Of a stretch of 64,000 nt of DNA, positions 10,307-23,177 are shown one piece after another. The notes below the pieces were generated by a model that saw nothing but the letters and a program-made list of their open reading frames with translations, had not been told where the DNA came from and did not search any database. The DNA is from Rhizodiscina lignyota. Its lineage: Eukaryota > Ascomycota > Dothideomycetes > Aulographales > Rhizodiscinaceae. The translations under genes and the position numbers were made by a program. How positions within the stretch are numbered: the first letter of the stretch is position 1; every line of letters starts with the position of its first letter. Location of the stretch: assembly GCA_010015805.1 (NCBI GenBank), contig ML978122.1, positions 3,072,453 to 3,136,452 of the forward strand, read 5' to 3'.

Positions 10307-11509
10307 CTATCTCGATCCTCTCTTTACGAATGTGCCTCTCTGCCGGGAGACTTCATCCAGGGCGTCCTGGGCCTTCATGTCTCGTCGATTGAAGGCAGTA
10401 TTAAAGAAGGGTCTGAGTACTCGCTTGGAATCTGATTTGATAGGTTAGCATTCCGTGCCACGCGGCAATGATGCAATTGAACATATTTCGGGACTGAACG
10501 TACTCGCATGCTCTTCCGCAAAATCAATGCCATCACCGCCCTTCTCGTTCACGATTCCTACGGCCTCTTCTAGCAATCCAGTGCCAACGCCCTTGCCGCG
10601 ATATCGTAGTCTGACTGTCCACGCTCGGATTAGACCTCTACCTACTCTTTTCCTCCGACTGCCCCTTCCATCTCCTGCTACCCATCCGAGTACCAGTGCC
10701 CCAATAATTTCCTCGCCAAACTTCGTGACCAATATTCTATCATCATCCAGCCAATCCCAATTAATATCTTCAGCATATATCAAATAGTCTTTCGTCAAAA
10801 ATCGTACAAGCAATAAATAGGCCATGATCAGGCCAGCCCAAGTAGTGATAACTCTTGCCAGATCCGAACGGGTTTTGTAAATCCATTGCGTGACAATGGC
10901 CAGGACCACGGAGAAAAGTGCCAGACATAGAGGATGGAAAATAAGGATGCGAGATGCGGTCTGGCGTTGCTGGGCGACAGAGTCTGCGACCAATTTCAGG
11001 CCAGCGACTTTGTCATCTTCGAATTCGGCAGTGTAAGTGGTCAATTCGGGGATTCCAGCCAGTGGATCGGCGGGGGCACTCTCGTCATCTTGCTTTTTCG
11101 CAGACAGCTCGCTGTCGAAGTTCGAAATGTCGTCGTGGGATGCAGAGAAGGAGGCCAGGGGGGAATTGGCCGACGCGGACATCAGATCGCATGGGCGCAA
11201 GCTGGGCGTGCTCAGCGGCGAAGGAATGTTCAAGTCGTCGTCGGTTATGCGCAGGTTGGCGCCAAGCGAACTGAAAAAGGCTGCTCGTGTGACACCGAGG
11301 CTCGTCAGCCACACATTTCTCTGGCAGATGCTGCGGAATTTGCAAATACTTTTGTTTGCGCAGATCAAAGGAAAGGCGTTCAGTCTCTCACCAGCGCTGG
11401 TTCTGAGGCCTGGAAAAGCAGGAATGGCGGCGGAGGAGTAGGAGGAGGAGTAGGACGAGGTGGACGACGGTGGTGGCTTTATTGCTGTGGGCACGAGTTG
11501 CCGACGCAT
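10307..11509 (-). CDS. Membrane-anchored GNAT-family N-acetyltransferase
   Basis: The preferred model has exons 11392-11509, 10504-11280 and 10307-10431 (introns 111 and 72 bp) and encodes 339 residues. The last intron (GTACGT...AATCAG) is well supported: it restores HANSKRVL and a basic tail that I recall from fungal homologues, while reading through gives an unrelated C terminus. The acetyl-CoA-binding motif A is RYRGKGVGTGLLEEAV. Two hydrophobic segments precede it (LCLALFSVVLAIVTQ and LIMAYLLLV), so the enzyme is probably membrane-bound with a cytosolic GNAT domain. The N terminus is less sure; the ATG at 11509 has a good context (GCCATG), but an internal ATG at 11182 is an alternative. 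The acetyl acceptor is unknown. Confidence 0.7.
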
Positions 11510-14500
11510 GGCTGCCGATTCGGGGTGGGATAGTGGGTGACGGCGTGTGCTGCTGGCGGGCCGGGCGGGGAGTAATTACATGATGCTCGAGAAAGTCGAG
11601 CACCTCTCGTCGTGCCCGAGCCTCGCGGGACGGGCACGATATAAAAACGTGGGCGTGGTGAGGGCTGTTGATAGGAAGATAGGGTAGAGGCGGGCTGCCA
11701 AGCCGCCTCGCAGGACTATGGCGCTGATTGATAGCGGCGTGATTCGCTGTCGATGCTCCAGACCGCCGCAAACAGGCGTGTGGCACGCGGGCAGAGGGAG
11801 CTTGGGTGCAGACGAGCGACAGTCTTGCAATGCTGAGAGCCACGCGGACGGGTCCTCTATATTTTAAGGGGTGGGTGGGCTATCTATACAGATATGTCGC
11901 CGCGATGCAATTGGACTGCGGGCGTGAGGCGCAGAGAGGCAGATAAAGGGCCCAAACGCAGCGTTTCGAAGGCAGCATGTCGTGTGCTTTTTCGGCTTTG
12001 CGAAAGGATGCGCTCCAGAAGCAGCAGCACGCACGCGCAGATCGCTGAGCAGACTGAGGTCAGAATTGCAGAGCAAATGCTGCGCCAGTGGCCACTCAGC
12101 GCGCCGGCCTCGCGTAGCGTGGGGAGAGGGCATTTTGGCAAAGACTCGGAAGCGTAGCGACTGGAGCAGCGCCGGCGGGGGCGAGTTGCAGACGTCAACG
12201 TGCCAACCGGCTGTGCCTCCGCCTTCCCCACTGTATCTGAAACTTTCACGCCGTTTCAGCGAGTAAGCGTTACATACTCGAGAGCGCCTGTGCGAGGGTG
12301 GATGACGACGACCAGCCCGCTGCATGGGGACTACGAATTGGAAGAAAGACGCCGGGCGTGCACGCTTCGTTGCAAGAGCAAGCACTCAGCTGCGGCATGG
12401 CATGCAGGAAGAGCGAGAAGAGGCTGGAGATGCAGAGGTGCAGCGAGCGAAGGAATGCTGCGCTCGATTGGTGCTGGCCGCCGTCCAATGTTGCTTTTCG
12501 GCGATACGTCGCTCCAGCGAAGTAACAAGCGTTCAGGGAAAGGACCACTCTTCGCCCCGGACTGCCCTGAGATACATTGAGCAGAATTGCGCAACCGCGT
12601 CCACGAATTCGCGTCGTGTGGATGACATGTTTCAATCGGCACATCCGACGACCGCCGTATTCCAGCAAGTCATCCTACACGTCAGGGGCATCGATCGTTC
12701 ACGCACCCCATATCAAATCGCATGCATCCCTTTTTGTCAACCTCGCACGTCTCGCATTCCTCGATTGAGCAAGGTCAGCTTCGTCCTAGAAGCGAATTGA
12801 TGTTCCTCTCCGACGTATATCTATAAACGTCTCTGCCACAGGATTCCTCTTGCACTGATCCTACCATTGTGCGCCGAAATGTCCCGAGACGAAGAGACGA
12901 AAAAGTATCCCGCGCTACGCAGGATGGCATTAGAAGAGCCAGCCAAAGAACGCTCTTGCAGTTACGTTTGCTATTCTTTCTAGAATGGATCCCCTAGCCA
13001 TTGACATTGTCCCAATGCAGCTCGGAGCTGCCGTCATAAGCTGATCAGCTTCCGGATCAGCTTCCTCAAGGCGCAGTTGCTTGCAAAGCCCCGAGGTTAC
13101 TGCACCAGCTTCCCTTCGCTTTCTCGCACGACAGCGCACCATATTACTCTCGCAGTAGTTACAGTCAACGTTTCTGTTCTTCATTCTCTTCACACAATTC
13201 CTACTACCTTTTCATCTATCCTCAACATTTTCTTCCATAAGCAGCGTTTCCGAATCCCAGAATCCCAACTTCTCAACGCCAAGCCATGTATACCCTCCCA
13301 CTAACATCCTCCGCTCTTATCTCAAACCCTACCCACCTACGCCCAATTCCATGTATAAGTGCATGGCGGTAGTCCACAAAAGCCCCCAGCTGACCCACCA
13401 GGATCGCTATACTGGGCACACAACCACTCCCGCCCACGAACCACGACCCAGTCCCCAGGTTTTGGGGAGCGGCCAGACCGTGCGCGAGCCCGGGATGCTC
13501 GTTGGCGCTAAGTTTCAAACGTATCTCGTCATGCAGCACACAGCCCTTCACACACCCTCAGAGGCTCCGCTTCGAGCTGCGCTGGCTTATACATACAGCT
13601 GTAGAGCCCCAGCCAGCGCTGCCTGCAGCGCCGGATAAAGAGGCGCCTGGATCGGTTGAATGCTAGTGGTGGGATAAACTCGCCTTTTCATGCGGCCAAA
13701 AACCTCGTGCTTGCGGCCCAGCTTTTTCTTGCAGCGCATTTCGCCGCTGCCTTTAAATGCTCAATGCTAGTTGTTGATTGCTGGTGCGCTTTGAGTCGAA
13801 TTGGGCCCACTCAAGACGCCGTAGCTCCGTCTCCTGGCATGTTGCCAGAAGCAATGATTTCGCCCCGAATACCTTTCGATACAACGAATTGCAGGACAGT
13901 CAAGATCGCAGAAGTCTCTTCCTTTTGTGCTGGGGGCTCAAAGAGCAATCGAGATATGCTGCATTCAGCAAAAGGCCATGCTCGTGCAGTGGAGACTAAT
14001 ACGATCTGTGCCGCTCGAGCATGTCTTCGTTAAAGATGCATGTTTCTTTGTAGCAATATCCAGATCGAGATGGAAATGGTAGCGATCTGATGAGTGATCA
14101 CATGGGTAGCAGTGGTTGCTGTCAAAGCGGGAGGTTACGTCTGTGTCGTCAACAGCTTCATTGCACGATTTCACCAGGTTTTGATATCACTTTCCTCCAG
14201 CTTGAACCGAGTGCGTTTATCCATTGAGTCACCAGCCAAGCCGTCTCAAGTTGCCTCAAAAATATTGGGAGGAGATGTGGCTGGTGTTCGTAATCCGCTG
14301 TTTTCATGGCGCCATCGTGACATTGGAACCGTCGCCATTTCTTCGCCAGCCTTCGATCCCTCGACCCTCATCCCTCGACGCACCACGGTTCACACGAATC
14401 TCTCACAACTTAATTGCGGGCATAGCGTCATTACACATTAGAAGTCTATCTAATATCTGCTAGTCTACAGCCAGACTGGTATAGCCATTCTATCACTTTC

Positions 14501-14564
14501 CAAGTCGCCAAGCTCCTACCCGTTATGCTGCCACTCGTAAAGCTCCCGCTCGTCAAGCCCCCGA
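11510..14564. other. Three-kb gene-poor stretch
   Basis: Many overlapping frames occur on both strands, but none has recognisable motifs or consistent splice structure. A pyrimidine-rich tract at about 13150-13280 resembles a fungal promoter/5' leader and precedes ATGs at 12880 (34 codons) and 13286 (28 codons). Either could begin a small gene or be upstream ORFs of an unseen transcript. This is the largest apparently empty stretch in the first 60 kb. Confidence 0.35.
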
Positions 14565-15863
14565 TCATGAGATAAAGGTTGCCTCGGTGAATAACTGGCC
14601 ATCCTCCTCCTTCTCTTCATCGCCAATCTTGATCTTCAGCTTTGTCTTAAGGCCGTACTGCTACGAGTCAGCAAGTTGTTTCGAATATACTGGCAGAGGA
14701 ACTTCTCACCTGATATATATATGGCTTTGTACCAGCGGCCCCAGCAACGATCTGCTTCACGAACTTCGGCACTTCAGCCATGACGTCGATCCGGTCCAGT
14801 CTGTCGCCCAGTGGGGCAGCCAACTCGGCGGTCACCTCTTTGCCGTCCTTCGTCGTACCGTGCCACGTGTATCTTCCAGCAGTCGGGGCAGGCCATTCGT
14901 TCTCCGCGTCTTGGCTTGTCTCGGTATGCTCCGCCTTCTGCGGCGCACCAGCGAACAGAATGGTGTCCTGGGTAGTAATACCACCCACATTGACAACGGT
15001 GGTACCATACGATGCGGGCGTGGTGAATTCCATCATGATGGCGTTGTAGCTCGGCGACTTGAAGTTGGCAAAGTTCCACCTCGCAGCAGCATGGTGCGGC
15101 TTCATACCCTGAATTGCGTGAATATACACGCCCTTTCCACTCATGTCCAGGTCGCCGCCTTCAGTCCTGTATCTCCCAGTGACCGTGCATGCCGGCCAGA
15201 AGCCGTGGTACATATGACCCCAAGGATTCGCGTGGTCGGTGCCAAAATACGACGTCCCGTCTTTGCCGACCTTGAAGCCAGGCGTTGTGCGCGTGAACGT
15301 GACATCCACAAGGCATTTATCACTCGTGGACGACTGGATGTGATATGCGCTGCCGTCTTCCGACAGCTCGACGGAGCATTTGTCGGCGAGGAAGGAGAAT
15401 TTGTCCTCCGACGCGGTGTGGTTGTGTAGCGGGTTGGAGCTGAAGAGGTTAGGTGTCTTGCCGTCTTGGTAGAAGACCTTTGAGCAGAACTGCACGGTCA
15501 CGTTGAGGCTCCTGCGGGCGTGGTCGGTCAGTAGTGCCCTTGTGAAAAACTGGCGAAAACTCTGAAACGCACATCACGTTGCTGTATATCACCTGCGCCA
15601 TTGCGATTTTGCCGTCGTTGGTGAACACGTAGAACGTCTGCGTCTCGACGTTCGTGTAGTTGAGCTGCCGCCATTTCAGGTCGTCTTTGGTGAGCTCGGT
15701 GTATGGCGTGTCCTTGGCTTGAGCCTCGACGGACTGGATGGCTTCGGGGCCATAGTGCGGCTCCTGAGTGCCCGCGACGTTGGCAAGTCTGTTGTGTAGT
15801 AAGCGTCTACTGTGAGGGGAGCCAGGCGGGCGTCGCTCACGTCTGTTGCGCCCACTGGAACAT
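14565..15863 (-). CDS. svf1: SVF1-like oxidative-stress survival factor
   Basis: Four exons (15841-15863, 15573-15788, 14710-15511, 14565-14657) with introns of 52, 61 and 52 bp encode 377 residues in consistent phase. The protein starts [18 protein letters not shown] and contains [47 protein letters not shown] and GTKPYIYQ, closing with TEATFIS. All are hallmarks of the Svf1 family, a two-lobed lipocalin-like protein. Yeast Svf1 is needed for survival of oxidative and cold stress and has been linked to ceramide handling between ER and Golgi. The length fits filamentous-fungal members. It is divergently placed relative to the kinase gene, 1007 bp apart. Confidence 0.95.
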
Positions 15864-16870
15864 TTTGTTATGATGCGTGTGGTGCTGTTCACCGCTGGTG
15901 TTTTTCTTGTGGAGGTGCATGAGGATGGGCGTTGGCGGGTGGTATGTATGACGTCGATCCGGTGCTAACTGCTCGTGGGTGAGGGGAGTGCTAGAGGCAG
16001 CAGTCGATCGGCAGGAGATGGAATCTCGCTCGCTGTCGCCCAGACGACAGAGTGCAGCGCGAGCATATATGCGGATGCCGCGCGCTTTGAATGCGACGCT
16101 GCTCGCCGTGTTGACGCATCTTTAGAAGCGTCTTTGTTGATTCCGCAGCGCCGTCGGGCCTTTCTTGCGATCTGCTGTGCTGGGTAATCGGCATGCCTAC
16201 CCCCCCACCCCCCGGTCGTTCCTGAGCACGCCTCACATTCGAACTTTGCAGCCAGCACTCTCCTCTCCTCTTCAACCTCACACGTCGTATTGCCCTTTTC
16301 ATACCCACGGCCAATTCTTGGAATACGCGCTCGCTCTGCCCTCCTCAGGCCGAGCAGGCCTTCATATCCGAGCAATTCCTTACTCACCGCCCATCATCGC
16401 GTCACGTCAGCTAGCCGCACGCCCCGCGAGCATCCGCATCTAGCTCCCTCGTCCGGCCATTCTGCACACGCCCGCGTCACTGCTCGTGCAACATCATCGT
16501 CACTGTCAAAAGGAGCTGCCGTGCTCCTCCATCTTCAGCACAGCAGAGCGTTTCGTAGCCCAGCTCGAGCGACGTTGAACCGCGCCGTCTCGCTTTCACG
16601 TGGCGGCCACTCGCGCCTCCGAAGCCGCGCCCCACTATATCAACCACAAAACACTCGATCAATTTTTCGCGTCTAGCGCAAGCGCGCCTGCTGCCTTAAG
16701 AGGCCAGAAGGCCTCGTATAGGCATCACTTTCACCACGTCCGCTCTAATCCAGGTGCGTGTTTTCACTCGTTATTCAGCCTGACTCACTGGAGATCTCAT
16801 CAGATTGCAGATCGCGGGGTGCTGATTTGAAAGTCTTGGCTCGCAGATATCGCTCTCCTACCCTAACACA
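15864..16870. promoter_or_regulatory. Divergent promoter region, SVF1 / Hal-type kinase
   Basis: A pyrimidine-rich stretch at about 16200-16640, including a C-run (C7AC6-like) near 16200, precedes the kinase gene. Overlapping open frames here look like shadows of biased composition. No specific operator is claimed. Confidence 0.35.
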
Positions 16871-19282
16871 ATGGCTACAAAACAAGAAGACAAACCAGCA
16901 GCCTCGCCCGGCGTCCGCTTCAGCTCGCACGACGAAGAGATTGAGCCCACCGCGAGCTTGGAGCAGGTCGACACCATCACCGGCTCGGATAGGCGGGAGA
17001 GAGACGACATCGATCCTGAGGCTCAAGAGGAATTGAAGAACCTGACAATGACGCTGCAAAAGTCACGACAAAAGCAACGCGCTGAGAACTTTCATTTCGA
17101 GCCAGTTTCCCTTCCTGCTTCGAGGGTGAGTCATGCACATCGGCCTTGGCTCGGATTTTGTATTTGAAGCAGCTCGCTGAATGTTAAATCGCGCAGGTCC
17201 CGTCCAACTCCTCCGGCCAAACGCCAGCACACTCGAACAAAGCGTCTCCCAGGACCTCTCCGCCCGTCTCTGCCGCACACACACCCCCTCTCACTCCTGC
17301 TGCTTCCGGTGATCGTCCCTCCTCCTCCTACGTACAACAACATGATCGAAGATCTGTCACGGACGCTGGTCCGGTTACTCCACAAGACTCCCCACCAGCA
17401 AATGATAGTAGACCATCGGCTGCCGCTCAGGCGAGGATACCAAGAGGTGTCAGGCCAAGATCTATGGTAGACATGCCCGGACCAGTAGCAGCTCATCCAA
17501 AGCAAGGCCCTACTTTCACCCTTGGACCTGCTGGAGACTCTCTGCCTGGCTCACAAGAGGCAAGTCCTGCAGTCACTCCTGGCACGACAACTCCACCTGG
17601 TGTTGCTACTCCGGGCTCTCCGTTCAGTCGGCCGTTCACTCCTGCTGGCGATGCCAATGACCCATATGCTCGCGGCAAACGCCCACCGCAGGCAAAGAAT
17701 CTCGAAGGCATTGACCCTCGATTCGTCTTCACGGGAAGGGATCCTCGACGCAGCCATGTTTTCGGCAGCACCGGCTCATCTGCCTCGCTGCCTCGGTCTG
17801 CGGCTGGTAGCACTACCGACGTCAGCACCAAAGAGGACAAGCGGCGTTCTTTGTTCGGCGGCAATCACTCGGAACTCTCGGACCAGAAGCCGCACGGATC
17901 AATGTCTGAGCTCAAGCGCTTCTTCCGCCTCGGCGGCCATAAGAAGGACAAGGAGAAGCGAACTCGGTCGCCGGCACCTGCCTCGCGTACCGTGAGCAAG
18001 GCAGGCACCCGAACGCCGCCGTCGACCCCGGGTTCTGTCAGCCTTCCGTTTGCGGATGACCACGGCCTGCAGAGCAAATACGGCAAGTTTGGCAAGGTGC
18101 TTGGCTCTGGCGCTGGTGGTTCGGTGCGCCTCATGAAGAGGAGTAGTGATGGCGTCACGTTTGCTGTCAAGCAGTTCCGCGCTCGACACTCGTATGAGAC
18201 TGAGAAGGAGTACAGCAAGAAGGTCACTGCCGAGTTCTGTATCGGATCAACTCTCCATCATGGCAACATCATCGAGACCATGGATATCGTTCATGAGAAA
18301 GGCAGTTGGTATGAAGTCATGGAGTACGCACCATACGACCTGTTCGCAATCGTCATGACGGGCAAGATGTCGAGGGAAGAGGTTACATGCTGTACATTGC
18401 AGATCCTCAGTGGCGTGACGTATCTGCATGGCATGGGTCTAGCACATCGAGATCTGAAGCTCGACAACGTCGTCGTCAACGACCAGGGCATCATGAAGAT
18501 CATCGACTTTGGCAGCGCTGCTGTCTTCCGCTATCCCTTCGAGAATGAGCTTGTGCTCGCCAGTGGTATGTACGCTCTCTTCATTAGATACTGTTATTTC
18601 TAATATTCCTCTAGGTATCGTTGGTTCAGATCCCTACCTCGCCCCCGAAGTCTACGACCTCCCCAAATACGATCCTCAGCCAACCGACATCTGGTCCCTT
18701 GCCATCATCTTCTGCTGCATGACGCTTCGTCGCTTCCCTTGGAAAGCGCCTCGCCTCTCTGATAACTCCTACAAGCTCTTCGTTGCCGAGCCCGATGAAG
18801 ATACAAAGCGGCTCTCGGTCGCTTCCCGTGCTCCGCAGTCCGAACCAGCCTCACGTGCTACATCTGGCGACTCGGACTCCGGACATCACCACCATCATCA
18901 CCACCGACACTCCGACGATCAGACCCACAGCGCCTCCGCCCGGTCCGACCCAACGGTAGACAAGACCAATGGCGAGGCTAACGGCAACGCAAGTGCTGCT
19001 CGTCCCACCACCTCTGGCGGCAGCCAACAGCAACAACAACAGATCAAAGGCCCATGGCGCCTGCTCCGCCTTCTCCCTCGCGAGACGCGCCATATCATCG
19101 GCCGCATGCTCGAGATCGACCCGAAGAAACGCGCTACGCTCGACGAGATCCTCGCAGACAGGTGGGTTGCGAATAGTCTTGTCTGTCGTCAAGAAGAAGG
19201 AGGACAAGTCATCCGCGCGCCTGGACATGAGCATACGCTGGAGCCTGGATCGGGAGCCACACCCGCACCAAGTAAGAAGTAA
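16871..19282 (+). CDS. Serine/threonine kinase, Hal4(Sat4)/Hal5-Npr1 family
   Basis: Exons 16871-17125, 17197-18565 and 18615-19282 (introns 71 and 49 bp) encode 763 residues. About 380 N-terminal residues are Ser/Pro/Thr-rich and disordered. The kinase domain shows the G-loop [12 protein letters not shown] (385-396), AVK Lys410, HRDLKLDN (Asp504), DFG (522-524) and GSDPYLAPE. The GxGAGGSVR loop and the [10 protein letters not shown] segment are typical of the fungal Hal/Npr1 group, which stabilises plasma-membrane transporters such as the Trk potassium system in yeast. The C-lobe carries a low-complexity insertion of about 90 residues with a run of seven His and six Gln before the [10 protein letters not shown] helix. 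Catalytic residues are intact. Confidence 0.9.
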
Positions 19283-20708
19283 TCCAACGTTACTGTGAGA
19301 ATTGATATATTCGTCCATAGGTATGTATCTACTTGACTATCAGATGAGCAACAACGCGATTACCCTTACGGAACAAGGTCGACGACTCGGTCATCATCGG
19401 AGGACGAACGCGATTGACTTTTCGGCTGGTACAATGAAGGAGATCATGATGAAGAAGTTTATCGAAGCACTTGTGCGGCAGAAGGCTAAGCTGTTGAGGG
19501 ATCACGGGGTTCACAATGTCCTGGACCAAATCGAAGAAATCCCTGGGACTTGGTCTATTCGTGCTGCTGTCCATCGCAGATTGGCTCTGTTGAAATTGGA
19601 GGGGAATTGATTGTGATAAGTGGACAAAGGGGGTCTTCAATGGCTGGTACATAGTGAGGAGGAATTCCCTCGATCGTACTGCTATCCGTGCTAGCCATTT
19701 TCGAAGCAGTAGTTTAGGTGGTTGACGATGATGAGAGCTGAATTCTTAACGGGCACTTGAGTGTCTTTCAACAATGCCAATGGGCATGCTTTTTGTACCA
19801 ATGCTAGATTTTCAACTCTCCTCTTTTTTCCTTGCGGCAAAAATAGTAGTCTTCGGATGTTAATTGCTTGTCTGTCAGGCGCTCGCGGAATGGTATCTCG
19901 GCAGAACTTTGAAGAAACGGCCCTGCGTGCTGCCTAGTGTTTTTGCTGGAAGTTTCTGCGGATAACTTATGTATATAAATACTTACGACCGGGTGCAATT
20001 CATCTTGACATCATCTCTATGCGTATTGTCATGTGGCGTCTAAGGACACACTGCGATTGGCACTGCTGAAACTTATCTGTGTGTAGATACAGGGCTGCAA
20101 AGGCTTCTACACGAATTAAATGCAAAGCTGTGACACAGGCTAAGGATGGTGATTTGGTGTTGTGGCACAGACGCGGCTGACCTCCCTGCTGCTCGGCGGA
20201 ACATGCCGAGTCGCGTCTCTTCATCTCACGGTCAAGCTAGATAGCAAGTCTCTCTCGCTAAGTCAAGACTCCTGGTATGATCTAAAACGAACTCAAACAT
20301 TGAGCGGCAAAGGCCCCGTGCATGGGCTTTGCGAGTTAGTGATGCCCTTGTTGGCTCTGTGCCAGAGCTCTGGAGCCGGCTTCTCTGAATATTGAACGCG
20401 TCTCTGGGTGCAGCCCAGGTAGGTTTGGAGTCTCCTTTGCGTTTTCTGTAGCATGGTCTTAGGATCTGTGCTGTTTTGGAGAGATCCTACTCATGACTAG
20501 CAACACGAAGCTCTCACTGCTAAAAGAGCTTACATGAGAACGCATGCCCTCGGTATTTACCCCGCTGGGATAGACGTCCCGTTCGTCAGATTTGCCACCG
20601 TGTATCTCGTACTGTGTTCTAGAATACTTCAATTCTAGATATCGCGGCTCTCTATTTTCGTTAATTATATTGTGCCTTCAGCTCTCGTATCCTATCAACA
20701 CTCCAATC
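19283..20708. other. Intergenic stretch downstream of the kinase
   Basis: This includes the kinase 3' region and the upstream region of the aldolase gene. A 102-codon plus-strand frame at 19302-19610 has no recognisable motif and overlaps an equally long antisense frame, so neither is called. Confidence 0.35.
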
Positions 20709-21908
20709 ATGGTACCACACGCTGAGACGATCATCGACACTCCCGTCGAAGCTCACAATGGCTTAAAAGAGAAACTCAAGAGCGACGTATGTTTCCCTAT
20801 ACTGGAAACTGTTGATACCCCTGCCGCTGATCTGTTCAATATCTTAGGCACTGTGGACGTCTTACGGCAAGGACACGAGCGAAAGCGTGCAGTCCAAGGT
20901 CCCCACAATCCCCAAATTCTCAGACTTTGCTTCGGATCGCATGTATCAGAAACAACACGCCGCTGCGGCTTTCCGGTATTTGTCGGCACAAGGGTATGTT
21001 GAACTCTTACAAGGCCCGTTTCAACATAGCCTGGTTTCCTTACTTATTTTGTCGTTTTAACGCGCGGATAGCTACGACGAAGGGTTGGCCGGGCACATCT
21101 CACTACGCGATCCAGAGCATCACGACCGTTTCTGGATCAACCCGCTATGCAAGGCATTCTCGACAATGAAGGCATCGGATTTGGTGCTCGTGAGCGAGAA
21201 GGGAGAGATTCTAGCAGGTGGCAATCAGGTACCGATCAATCCAGCGGGCTTTATGATCCACTCCGCGATCCATAAGGCGAGACCGGACGTGAATGCGGCG
21301 GTGCACACGCACTCGGTGTATGGGAAGGCATTCTCATCGCTGGGAATCGAGCTCGATATGATCACTCATGATGCCTGTGAGTCGTGCCTGCCTCTTTCTT
21401 TGAGAAAAGGAGGAGAGAAAAGGAGGCTGTTTCGATGATTGTAGTGTCAAGATTGGAGCTTGTGCTGATGGCTGTGACACAGGCAACTTCTTCTACCAAG
21501 ATCACAGTGTCTACCCCAATTTCGGCGGGACGGTACTAGATGAAGAGGAAGCAAATAACATCGCAAACGCCCTTGGCAACAACTCTGCTGTCATTCTGCA
21601 GAACCATGGTCTCGTGACCGTCGGTCATACTGTGGATGAAGCCACATACCTATACGGTGCTTTGGACAGATGCTGTCACGGCAAGTCTCCCTAATTCTCA
21701 AGCACGTTGGTATAGGACTAACATGCATATAGCACAACTGTTGGCCGATGCGGCGGCGGATGGAAGAGGGATCAAGCCTAAGATCGTCGGCCACGAGGAA
21801 GCGAAGTTCTGCCATGAGAAATTGGTCAGCAAGGACATACGCTGGATGTTCTTTCAACCTGCGTATGAAGAAGTGCTCGAAAAGACTGGCGGTGCATTCC
21901 TATCATGA
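20709..21908 (+). CDS. Class II aldolase/adducin-domain protein
   Basis: Five exons (20709-20786, 20848-20993, 21072-21376, 21483-21680, 21733-21908) encode 300 residues with all phases consistent. Class II aldolase motifs are SAQGYDEGLAGHISLRDPE, INPAGFMIHSAIHKARPDVNA, the metal-binding AAVHTHSVYGKAFS and NHGLVTVG. Family members are zinc-dependent fuculose-phosphate or ribulose-phosphate aldolases/epimerases; the eukaryotic cytosolic members mostly lack a known substrate. The fourth intron (21681-21732) starts with GC rather than GT (ACG|GCAAGT), a recognised minor class; only that donor keeps the conserved AQLLADAA helix in frame. The gene is convergent with the 2-oxoglutarate oxygenase, only 59 bp between stop codons. 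Confidence 0.88.
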
Positions 21909-21967
21909 TCGAGGATGGCCACGCTATTACAAAATGGTTTAATTATATGCCCTTCTCGCCTCTGCGA

Positions 21968-23177
21968 TTATTTTCCGTTGGCCTGCGTATTGGTATCATA
22001 CGCTACCTTGCCCGCCTTCCTCGCCGCAATGCTAGCCGGATGCTTATATCTTGCACTGTACAGCCTCATTTTCTGCCATTGATCCGCGCTGATATCTTCA
22101 TACTTCTTTGGCCTGTCGGGTCCCCAGCATGTCGGGAACGTCTCAACCATGGTGTCCATCGTCGGAGTCAGGAAGAACGGCAGGCTGTACCGCTCCTTGC
22201 CCGTCTTGTTCACCACGCGGTGGACCGTGCTCACGAACTCGTCATTCGTTGCCCTCTCCAAGAAATCGCCCACGTTCACGACCAGCGTATTCGGCACAGG
22301 CACGGCGGACACCCAGTGCGCGTTCGCGTTGAGCACCTCCAATGCTGGGTCGGGCGTGAGCTGGTTGACCAGCGTGAACCAGGTGTAGTCCGCATGTGCG
22401 CCGATGCCCACGTCGTTCGACACTTCCTGCGGCGGGTAGCGTAGTAGGCGGCACGAGCTGTGTGGGTATCTGAGGTACTTGTCGAGATACAGTTCGTCAA
22501 GGTCCAGTGCCAAGGCGATCATGTGCACGAGCGTTTTGGAAAAGGCCAGAAGTGCGTTGCGGTATTCGTAGATGGTCTTGCGGAACTCGGGAAGTAGCTC
22601 GACGGGCGGCCATTGGTTACGGACCTGGCCTGGTGGGTAGATTTCCGGGTCGAGATCCTTGGGAGCATCCTGTTCTGGGTCCTTCGGGTCGGTGCCCATC
22701 AAGAATGCTTCCTTGAGATCTAGCTTATTGTTAGATAATAAACCGAGAGTGGTATTTGAAGATGACGAACGCACCTCCACGAGTAGTCTCATCGAGCTTT
22801 GTCTCTAGCAGTGCCTCGTAACCCATAATCGCCGGTGAGTTGTTGATGTGTAACTTCACCTTTTCCTCGGTCGGCAGCGCGAAGAACTGCTTGACGGCCT
22901 CCTTCGTCCTCTCCTGCAAGTCCTCTGGAATACCATGTCCCTTGGCGTACAGGAAGCCAACATTGCGGAACGCGTCTCCTACCTCCTTGGCAACACTCTT
23001 CCGGTCTTCAAGTGATGACGAAAAGGCCTTGGTGAAATCCACAGTCGGAATAGTCTCGAAAGTGTCCTTCATCTTGTCGCCCTTGAGCACGAGACGCTTG
23101 CCTCGGCCCTTGGCCGCGTGGAACGTGACATACTCAGGCCCGGTCTCAGTGACGGTTGCGATTGCGGATGGTGCCAT
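21968..23177 (-). CDS. 2-oxoglutarate/Fe(II) oxygenase, isopenicillin-N-synthase-like
   Basis: Exons 22775-23177 and 21968-22719 flank a 55-bp intron (GTGCGT...GCTAG) and encode 384 residues. The N-terminal DIOX_N segment contains IPTVDF and VGFLYAKGHGIP. The catalytic jelly-roll has HAD (His243, Asp245) and His301 for iron, and RYS (Arg311, Ser313) for 2-oxoglutarate. The enzyme is therefore predicted to be catalytically competent and cytosolic. Such proteins hydroxylate or desaturate small molecules; no secondary-metabolite cluster surrounds it, so a specific pathway is not claimed. The start at 23177 follows CAATATGG. An annotation might mis-splice here because an alternative AG lies 4 bp before the true acceptor. 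Confidence 0.9.

Noticed and set aside
11388-12800. Many 100-170-codon frames on both strands upstream of the GNAT gene
   Set aside because: They overlap each other in several frames, contain no recognisable motif and reflect low stop density in GC-rich DNA.
21657-21732. Alternative GT donor in aldolase intron 4
   Set aside because: It is phase-compatible but removes a conserved helix (LYGALDRCCH), so the GC donor is preferred.
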